42,820 nucleotides of DNA from positions 1 through 42,820 of the forward strand of contig NZ_JASCOZ010000022.1 of NCBI RefSeq assembly GCF_029960115.1, given 5' to 3'. The position numbers and the translations under genes are program-made. Below are positions 37,110 through 42,820 of this stretch, piece after piece; positions within the stretch are counted from its first letter, which is position 1; each line of letters opens with the position of its first letter. This DNA comes from Stenotrophomonas sp. PS02289. GTDB taxonomy: Bacteria; Pseudomonadota; Gammaproteobacteria; Xanthomonadales; Xanthomonadaceae. Under the pieces are notes generated by a model, which saw only the letters and a program-made list of their open reading frames with translations, ran no database searches and was not told the origin of the DNA.

Positions 37110-38406
37110 CACCCACCTTCTTATCGTTATTGCGAGCAAGTGCGCTGCCAAGCAGTCGCATGGCCTTGTCGGCCTGTTCACGGATATGACGCTCGTTATA
37201 GACCTTGCCCGACTCCTTGTTGCGATGTCCATTGAGGTGTGCACGAATGTCCTGCTCGCGACCCTCCCTAATGATCTGCTCGGCGTCATTGGAACGCGAC
37301 GCTGCATTGTGTTGATCAATCGCTAGCGACAGCGCGTAATTCATGTGATGGCGCAGTGCATGAGGATGTATGCCCGCCAGTTCTGGCGAGACCGCGCTGA
37401 CTCGCTCGATGACTCGGTACAGGCCATTCTTCGACAGCGGCCTCCCAAAGGTCTTCCCGGCCTTGTGCGATACGAAAACGTAGGGATGTCGTCGCGCTCC
37501 AGGAATGCGTGCACGCACTTCAAGGATGTAGTGCTGGACCAGCTTTGCGAGCTCGTCCGAGATCGGCAGAATGCGCTCTTTCGTTTTGCTGGTCGGCTGA
37601 TAAGCGCGAGGATCGTGCACGTCATCGTGATTGCGTCGAACGCTGACGCTTGGCTCGTGCCCAAGATGAAACTGCTCCACCCAAAGGCTGAGCAGTTCGC
37701 CCGTTCGCATGCCGGTGACTCGATACAACTCGATGATGATCGCATTCCGCAGCTGGATCGTCGGATCGCTGAACGGGTTCTCGTCGCTCCCGATGGCGAT
37801 GACTTCCCGCAGCCGCTTGACCACCCCTGGATCAGGCGACTTCTCGACCGGCGTCTGAATGAGTCCGTGCTTGGACCCTCGTGGGCGGTGCTTTCGAATG
37901 CGCTTGCCCATCTCAGCCAAATCGTGCGCAAACTCCGCAGAGTTGCGATGCTGGATGATGACGCCGCCGAGGAACTCCAGGTAGTCCGCGATCGTCGTCA
38001 TGCGGTTGTAGGCCACTCGCTGGGTCACCGAGGGACGCGCCACCGTCGGGCCTACCCGTGCATCAGAAAAGGCCACCACGTTGCCCGAGCGCACTTCGGT
38101 GTCTTCTCTAGCGCCCACATATCGCATGTCCAGCTTCGCGAAATCGCGCAGCGACACGATGTCTGGCAACGAAAGGAACGTCCCACCCGTGAACTCGTCA
38201 ACGAGGTTGCGTCCTTCCTGCATCTCCCATCGAAGGAGCACCTGGATGTGCGTGAGAGCGTTTCGAATCGTATTGACGGCCGCTCCGGCGTTGCGCAACT
38301 GCGCCGTCGCAAAGAGCGTCGGGTAGAACACAGGAAGCCCCTGATCGTCCAGCAGAAGTGGCACGCGCTCACCTTGATTCATCACGCGCATCGCAAGCGA
38401 GGACAT
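37093..38406 (-). CDS. First tyrosine recombinase of the operon (GinA-like)
   Basis: 437 residues. Canonical integrase core: Arg in VTGMRTGELLSLW, His-x-x-Arg-His in GIHPHALRHHMNYAL, His in AHLNGHRNKESG and nucleophile Tyr in KVYNERHIREQ. An N-terminal arm and core-binding region precede it. First gene of the operon, reading away from ssb. GC is visibly lower than the flanking chromosome. The RBS is weak (AAAGACCTT before ATG). The three overlapping recombinase genes plus small fourth gene match the ginABCD order of GInt islands. Confidence 0.88.
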   Translation of the reverse strand: MSSLAMRVMNQGERVPLLLDDQGLPVFYPTLFATAQLRNAGAAVNTIRNALTHIQVLLRWEMQEGRNLVDEFTGGTFLSLPDIVSLRDFAKLDMRYVGAREDTEVRSGNVVAFSDARVGPTVARPSVTQRVAYNRMTTIADYLEFLGGVIIQHRNSAEFAHDLAEMGKRIRKHRPRGSKHGLIQTPVEKSPDPGVVKRLREVIAIGSDENPFSDPTIQLRNAIIIELYRVTGMRTGELLSLWVEQFHLGHEPSVSVRRNHDDVHDPRAYQPTSKTKERILPISDELAKLVQHYILEVRARIPGARRHPYVFVSHKAGKTFGRPLSKNGLYRVIERVSAVSPELAGIHPHALRHHMNYALSLAIDQHNAASRSNDAEQIIREGREQDIRAHLNGHRNKESGKVYNERHIREQADKAMRLLGSALARNNDKKVGDEGKR

Positions 38407-38484
38407 AAGGTCTTTTTCTACATTTACTACATATGAATGACTATACCATTTTATTTTACAAAAGTAGTGAGCAAAAAATAGAAA
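38407..38484 (-). promoter_or_regulatory. ginA upstream region: probable promoter and attachment-site candidate
   Basis: Markedly AT-rich. The minus strand has TATAGT (38440-38445) as a possible -10. Two CTACAT words (38418-38423, 38427-38432) stand 9 bases apart. The word CTTTTTCTACAT (38412-38423) recurs in the same orientation at 21667-21678. Islands of this type recombine beside ginA, so this is where one flanking repeat is expected. Confidence 0.4.
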
Positions 38485-38507
38485 AGCCCCTTAGTAGAAG
38501 GGGCTTC
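38474..38507 (-). terminator. Rho-independent terminator of ssb
   Basis: Stem AAGCCCCTT/AAGGGGCTT (38485-38493 with 38499-38507), loop AGTAG, followed on the minus strand by TTTCTATTTTTT. It lies 38 bases after the ssb stop and separates ssb from the recombinase operon. Confidence 0.85.
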
Positions 38508-38544
38508 CTGGATCCATTAGCTACAAAGCGTGAGGATAGGTGTC

Positions 38545-39090
38545 CTAGAACGGAATATCGTCGTCCGCAAAATCATCCATCGGCGGAGCCGACTGCTGCG
38601 GCTGCTGCTGCGGGCGCTGCTGCTGGCCGTAGCCACCGCCGCCACCGCCACGCTGGTTGCCGCCACCGCCGCCGTACTCCTGGCGCGGAGCCTGCTGGCG
38701 CTGCGGACGGTCGCCGCCGTAGTTGCCGCCACCACCACCGCCGCCGCCGCCTTCACCGCGGCCGCCCAGCATCTGCATTTCGTCGGCAATGATGTCGGTG
38801 GAGTACTTCTCCACGCCGTCCTGGCCGGTGTACTTGTCGTAGCGCAGGCTGCCTTCGACGTAGACCGAGCTGCCCTTGCGCAGGTATTCGCCGGCGATCT
38901 CACCCAGTTTGCCGAAGAACACCACGCGGTGCCATTCGGTGCGTTCCTGCTGGTTGCCGTCCTTGTCCTTGCGGACGCTGGTGGTGGCCAGGCTGATACG
39001 GGTGATGGCCATGCCGCCCTGGGTGTACTTCACGTCCGGGTCGTTGCCGAGGTTGCCGACCAGGATGACTTTATTGATGCCGCGCGCCAT
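38545..39090 (-). CDS. ssb: Single-stranded DNA-binding protein
   Basis: 181 residues from ATG 39090 ([20 protein letters not shown]); a longer frame adds 16 unsupported residues. The OB fold covers residues 1-110. A glycine/glutamine-rich disordered linker follows, and the conserved acidic tip [11 protein letters not shown] that binds repair and replication partners ends the protein. Normal length for the genus. Its terminator borders the recombinase operon, so its 3' flank is the likely insertion point of the island; the coding sequence is intact. Confidence 0.97.
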   Translation of the reverse strand: MARGINKVILVGNLGNDPDVKYTQGGMAITRISLATTSVRKDKDGNQQERTEWHRVVFFGKLGEIAGEYLRKGSSVYVEGSLRYDKYTGQDGVEKYSTDIIADEMQMLGGRGEGGGGGGGGGNYGGDRPQRQQAPRQEYGGGGGNQRGGGGGGYGQQQRPQQQPQQSAPPMDDFADDDIPF

Positions 39091-39373
39091 AGGGTGTGCT
39101 CTTCCGTTGTTCGAGGGCAGACCTGAGAGATTACACACTCCGCAAGGAGGCGTGATCCCGGCTGCCGCTCATTGAATCTGGGTGGGTTACAGAACGCCAC
39201 ATCTTATCAGTTCTGCCGGGTCGGCCCGGATCGGAACTTCCCGCTTCCGCCCTCGGAAACGGCCGCAAGGCCCGTCCGACAAGGCCGCAGCGCCGCATCA
39301 GATGATGGCTCGACTGGCACCCTGTGCGAATGTGATGTTATAACATCGTAATTCACCCCGCCACGGAAGACTC
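39091..39373. other. Intergenic region between ssb and the zinc receptor gene
   Basis: 283 bases between divergent genes. It should hold both promoters. The only clear element is the dyad at 39334-39347. No small gene or RNA recognised. Confidence 0.5.
39334..39347. promoter_or_regulatory. Zur-box-like palindrome
   Basis: GATGTTATAACATC is a perfect 14-bp dyad, 26 bases before the ATG of the ZnuD-like receptor. It matches the centre of the gammaproteobacterial Zur site (ATGTTATA...TAACAT). A Zur-like gene is third in the operon it would control, giving an autoregulated zinc-uptake circuit. Confidence 0.8.
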
Positions 39374-41473
39374 ATGTCTCGATCCCGCTCCACCCTCTCC
39401 ACCGCCATCGCCCTGGGCCTGCTCGCCTCGGGCATTGCCGCCAGCGTCGCCCATGCCGAGGCCGCCCCACCCAGCGCGTCCACCCTGGACACCATCCACG
39501 TCACCGGCATGGCCGAAGACGCCAGCAAGGTCGCCTCCCCGATCAGCGTGATCAGCGCCGAACGCATCCAGCAGGGCGGCGGCAACCTGGGCGAGGTGCT
39601 GGATGGCCTGCCCGGCGTGCGGGTCGACTCGTTCGGGGCCGGTGCCGGCCGCCCGGTCATCCGTGGCCAGACCGCCCCGCGCGTGAAGGTGCTCTCCGAC
39701 AGCTCCGCCGTGCTGGACGCCTCGGACATCTCGCCCGACCACGCCGTCACCGTCGACCCGCTGCTGGGCGAGCGCATTGAAGTGCTGCGCGGTCCGGCCA
39801 CCCTGCTGTACGGCGGTGGTGCCATTGGTGGCGTGGTCAACGTGCTGGACAACAAGATCCCCGAGCGCCTGCCTGAGAACGGTCTGGAAGGCCGCCTGCT
39901 GGTCCGTGGCAACACCGTCGCCGATGAGCGCGTGGGTGCCGCCTCCATCACCGGCCAGGTCGGCAGCCACCTGGTGCTGCACGCCGAAGGCTCCTACAAG
40001 GACGCGGACAACTACCGCGCGCCGGACCTGGACGAATCGCGCGTGGATGCGACCTTCAGCCGTTCCAAGAACGGCAGCGTCGGGGCCAGCTGGGTCACCG
40101 ACAACGGTTACGTGGGCGTGGCCTACTCCTACCGTGAGGACGACTACGGTCTGCCCGGCCACAACCACGAGTACGAAGGCTGCCACCCGCACGGCAGCGC
40201 CCTGCACTGTGGCTCGCACGACCATGCCGACGGGGACGACCATGACCATGATCACGAGCACGACCATGAGCACGTGGCCGCGATCAACCTGACCAGCAAG
40301 CGCTACGACCTGCGCGGCGAGTATCGCGACCCGTTCGCGGGCATCAGCCGCGTTCGCTTCCGTGCCAACTACACCGACTACAGTCACGACGAAATCGACG
40401 GCGAAGAGGTCACCACCACCTTCGCCAACAAGGGCTACGACAGCCGCGTGGAACTGGAGCACGTGCCGCTGGGAGCCTTCACCGGTGTGTTCGGCATCCA
40501 GCATTCGGACACCGAGTTCAGCGCCACTGGCGTGGAAGCCTTCCTGCCCACCGTGGACACCCGCTCCACCGGCGTGTTCCTGGTCGAGCATGTGGAAGTG
40601 AACGACCAATGGCATTTTGAGCTGGGCGCGCGCCATGAGTGGCTGAAGCATCAGCCGCGCAATGATGCCCGCAACCGCCCGGCGTTCGACGATACCGCCA
40701 GTTCGTTCTCGGGCGCGGCGATCTGGTCGTTCACCCCGGCCACCTCGCTGACCTTCTCGCTGTCACGCTCGCAGCGCCTGCCGCATGCACAGGAGTTGTA
40801 TGCGCGTGGCATCCACATGGCGACCAACACCTACGAATGCGGCCTGCTGCCCAGCGCCCTGACCTGTGGCGGTGCGACCAACGACGCCAGCTACACCAAG
40901 GAAACCTCGAAGAACGCCGAGCTGACCCTGCGCAGGAGCGAGGGCCCGCTGACCTACAGCCTGGGCGTGTTCGCCAACAACGTGGACAACTACATCTACG
41001 CCCGCACCCTGGACCAGTACGAAGACTTCCGCCTGATCAAGTACACCCAGGCCGACGTGGAATTCCGGGGCGTGGAAGCCGAGCTGGGCTATCAGTTCAC
41101 CAATGCGGTGTCGGCCACCCTGTTCGGCGACCGCACCCGGGCCCGCTTCGCCGATGGCGGCGGCAACGTCCCGCGCATTCCGGCCGCACGCTTCGGTGGC
41201 CGCGTGAACTGGGCGCTGGGTGCGTTCGACACCGAGCTGGAGCTGTACCGGGTGAACCGCCAGCGTGACATCGCCGACTACGAGGTGGAATCGCCGTCGT
41301 ACGACATGGTCAACCTGACCGTGGCCTACACCGTGCCCAACAGCAATGCCCAGGTGTTCCTGCGCGGCACCAACCTGGCCAACGAGCAGGTCTGGAACCA
41401 TGCCTCGTTCCTGGCCAGCACCGTTCCCCAGCCTGGCCGCAATGTCAGCCTGGGCTTCAGCTATCGCTTCTAA
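39374..41473 (+). CDS. znuD: TonB-dependent zinc receptor, ZnuD-like
   Basis: 699 residues. A Sec signal ends near SVAHA. TonB-box-like STLDTIHVTG, plug with EVLDGLPGVRVDSF and IEVLRGPATLLYGGGAIGG, barrel ending GFSYRF. A loop at about residues 259-303 is packed with His, Asp and Cys (CHPHGSALHCGSHDHADGDD then HDHDHEHDHEH), the zinc-capturing loop typical of ZnuD. GGAAG precedes the ATG. First gene of an operon with a methyltransferase and a Zur-like regulator; repression by Zn-Zur at the upstream dyad is expected. Confidence 0.92.
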   Translation: MSRSRSTLSTAIALGLLASGIAASVAHAEAAPPSASTLDTIHVTGMAEDASKVASPISVISAERIQQGGGNLGEVLDGLPGVRVDSFGAGAGRPVIRGQTAPRVKVLSDSSAVLDASDISPDHAVTVDPLLGERIEVLRGPATLLYGGGAIGGVVNVLDNKIPERLPENGLEGRLLVRGNTVADERVGAASITGQVGSHLVLHAEGSYKDADNYRAPDLDESRVDATFSRSKNGSVGASWVTDNGYVGVAYSYREDDYGLPGHNHEYEGCHPHGSALHCGSHDHADGDDHDHDHEHDHEHVAAINLTSKRYDLRGEYRDPFAGISRVRFRANYTDYSHDEIDGEEVTTTFANKGYDSRVELEHVPLGAFTGVFGIQHSDTEFSATGVEAFLPTVDTRSTGVFLVEHVEVNDQWHFELGARHEWLKHQPRNDARNRPAFDDTASSFSGAAIWSFTPATSLTFSLSRSQRLPHAQELYARGIHMATNTYECGLLPSALTCGGATNDASYTKETSKNAELTLRRSEGPLTYSLGVFANNVDNYIYARTLDQYEDFRLIKYTQADVEFRGVEAELGYQFTNAVSATLFGDRTRARFADGGGNVPRIPAARFGGRVNWALGAFDTELELYRVNRQRDIADYEVESPSYDMVNLTVAYTVPNSNAQVFLRGTNLANEQVWNHASFLASTVPQPGRNVSLGFSYRF

Positions 41474-41475
41474 GC

Positions 41476-42231
41476 ATGGCCACTTCGCTCTATGAGCGCG
41501 TTGCCCGCCTCCACGGCCACCGGCCGTGGGGGCAGGTTCTGGATGCCGGCACCGGGCCGGCATCCATCCGTTGGCTGGAATCGCTGGACAGTGAACGCTG
41601 GACGGCGGTGACCGGTTCGGAGCGCATGCGCGAAAAATCCCACGCCGCCTTGCAGCAACCGATGCGTGAGCAGGATCGCCTGCTGACCGGCAACTGGATG
41701 GACCCTGCACTGCTGCAGGACGAGCAGTTCGACGTGGTGCTGGCCGATTACCTGCTGGGAGCCATCGAGGGCTTTGCACCCTATTGGCAGGACAAGCTCT
41801 TCCCACGCCTGCGCCCGCTGGTGCGCAGCCGGCTTTATCTGATTGGCCTGCAGCCGTATGTGCAGGGCCTGCCCGACACCGATGCCGGTCGCCTGATCAA
41901 CGAGATCGGCCGTCTGCGTGACGCCTGCCTGCTGATGGCCGGCGACAGCCCCTATCGCGAGTATCCACTGGACTGGACGCTGCGCCATCTGGAAGCTGCC
42001 AGCTTCCGCGTGGTGGATGCCCACGTGCTGCCCATCACCTACGGCGCACGCTTCATCCAGAGCCAGCTGGCGATGTGCACGCAGGCGGCGAACAAGCTGC
42101 AGGATCGCCGGTTGGCGGTGTCGCTGCTGCAGCACGTGGCCGAGCTGGAGGCGCGGGCGTTGGCTGTGAGTCAGCAGCTCGGGGGCTTGGCCCATGGCAG
42201 CGACTACCTGGTCGTGGCCGAGCCAGCCTGA
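41476..42231 (+). CDS. Class I SAM-dependent methyltransferase-like protein
   Basis: 251 residues, starting 2 bases after the receptor stop, so it is cotranscribed. SAM-binding motif I GQVLDAGTGPASIRWLE (DAGTG near residues 23-27), then FDVVLADYLLGAIEGF as the post-motif strand and helix. The C-terminal part is helical (LLQHVAELEARALAVSQQL). The substrate is not evident. Its place between a zinc receptor and Zur suggests a role in zinc starvation or metal chelator chemistry, but it may simply be carried along. Confidence 0.8.
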   Translation: MATSLYERVARLHGHRPWGQVLDAGTGPASIRWLESLDSERWTAVTGSERMREKSHAALQQPMREQDRLLTGNWMDPALLQDEQFDVVLADYLLGAIEGFAPYWQDKLFPRLRPLVRSRLYLIGLQPYVQGLPDTDAGRLINEIGRLRDACLLMAGDSPYREYPLDWTLRHLEAASFRVVDAHVLPITYGARFIQSQLAMCTQAANKLQDRRLAVSLLQHVAELEARALAVSQQLGGLAHGSDYLVVAEPA

Positions 42232-42246
42232 GCGCGGATTGTCTGC

Positions 42247-42753
42247 ATGCAAAGCGCCCCACCGCCCAGTCCCCCACCCCGCCACCGCGCCGTTGCTGAA
42301 GTTACGGCGGCGGATGGCATGGAGGCGATACGCACCTTGTGCCAGCAGCGCGGCCACGCGTTCACCGCCACCCGGCGACGGGTGTTGCGCGTACTGATAG
42401 AAGCGAACGCGCCGCTGAAGGCCTACGCGGTGCTGGAGACCATTCGCCAGACGCAGCCCAATACGGCACCGACCAGCGTGTATCGGGCGCTGGAGTTCCT
42501 GCAGACGCAGGGCTGGGCGGTGCGGTTGAACTCGATCAGCGCGTATCTGTACCAGGCACCGGGATCACCGGCGCGGTGCACGTTTCTGGTGTGCGAGACC
42601 TGCAGCAGCGTGCAGGTCGTGCATGGGGCCGAGACTGGCATCAACTGGATCGACCACGCGCGCATTACCGGCTTCGTGCCTGCGTCGCACAGCGTGGAGA
42701 TTTCCGGCCGCTGCGCGCGGTGCAGGATGGCGGACTCTCCACGGGCCACCTAA
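42247..42753 (+). CDS. zur: Fur-family zinc regulator (Zur-like)
   Basis: 168 residues from ATG 42247; ATG 42319 (MEAIRTLCQQRGHAFTATRR) is a plausible shorter start, and the Pro-rich first 24 residues are not typical. Winged helix with RRRVLRVLIEANAPLKAYAV and TSVYRALEFLQTQGWAVR. The C-terminal dimer domain has CETCSSVQVVH and CARCRM, giving the CxxC...CxxC structural zinc site of Zur and Fur proteins. It lies third behind the ZnuD-like gene and the Zur-box-like dyad, which favours Zur over Fur. Confidence 0.87.
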   Translation: MQSAPPPSPPPRHRAVAEVTAADGMEAIRTLCQQRGHAFTATRRRVLRVLIEANAPLKAYAVLETIRQTQPNTAPTSVYRALEFLQTQGWAVRLNSISAYLYQAPGSPARCTFLVCETCSSVQVVHGAETGINWIDHARITGFVPASHSVEISGRCARCRMADSPRAT

Positions 42754-42770
42754 ACGCGCGCATTTGCTCC

Positions 42771-42793
42771 GTAGAGCCGGGCTTGCCCGGCTG
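42771..42793. repeat. GTAG palindromic element, variant
   Basis: Begins GTAGAGCCGGGCTTGCCCGG. A second sequence class of the GTAG family (stem GCCGGGC/GCCCGGC), 18 bases after the zur stop, probably forming the 3' end of the zinc operon transcript. Confidence 0.75.
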
Positions 42794-42820
42794 CTCTTCG
42801 CACCGCGCCAAATGCAGCCG

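Noticed and set aside
38507..38545. Duplicate of the ssb 3' end as attachment site
   Set aside because: I looked for the ssb tail and its terminator sequence elsewhere in the window and did not find a second copy.
38620..38760. Repetitive CCGCC-rich stretch resembling a tandem repeat
   Set aside because: It is the glycine-rich linker of SSB, a normal coding feature.
40240..40275. CATGA-type short repeat
   Set aside because: It encodes the His/Asp loop of the zinc receptor.
39353..40651. 432-codon open frame on the minus strand
   Set aside because: Antisense to the ZnuD-like receptor gene and crossing its promoter; Val/His-rich translation without a fold signature.

Overview
The window looks like the chromosome of a Stenotrophomonas (Xanthomonadaceae). 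The support is high GC, short palindromic GTAG elements of the Stenotrophomonas type at 15-82, 8710-8732, 12885-12907 and 42771-42793, and a typical gammaproteobacterial gene set. The species assignment is inference.

1-12.9 kb is native-looking metabolism. An aldo/keto reductase and an exported protein of unknown function are followed by a LacI-type regulator and two convergent operons. The forward operon (4056-8693) encodes a TIM-barrel isomerase/epimerase, a nucleoside-symporter-like MFS permease, a Gfo/Idh/MocA oxidoreductase, an exported TIM-barrel protein and a cytochrome c. The reverse operon (12747-8774) encodes a Tat-exported TIM-barrel protein, a GMC oxidoreductase, its Tat-signal small subunit and a DUF1080 (3-keto-disaccharide hydrolase type) protein. 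The same 14-bp palindrome TGCAATCGATTGCA lies at the head of both operons, which suggests one LacI-controlled regulon. The gene set fits oxidation of a glycoside at C3 in the periplasm, with electrons passed to cytochrome c, followed by cleavage and processing of the 3-keto sugar.

12.9-18.5 kb holds a winged-helix/nucleotidyltransferase protein, a ParS/Xre-like plus RES-domain toxin-antitoxin pair, and a TonB-dependent receptor with an AraC/PchR-like regulator, probably for siderophore uptake.

18.7-38.4 kb is accessory DNA. First come two possible defence genes (AbiGi-like; SEC-C with a nuclease-like core). Next is a patchwork of damaged insertion sequences (two IS3, IS5, IS91, IS1595, an apparently complete IS21) that traps a PilZ gene and an SLC13/TrkA-C permease of foreign appearance. 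Last is a tightly overlapping four-gene operon of three tyrosine recombinases and one small coiled-coil protein, which matches the ginABCD operon of GInt genomic islands. The operon starts right after the terminator of ssb.

38.5-42.8 kb returns to the chromosome: ssb, then a probable zinc operon with a Zur-box-like palindrome, a ZnuD-like receptor with a His/Asp-rich loop, a methyltransferase and a Zur/Fur-family regulator. I saw no rRNA, tRNA or CRISPR array.
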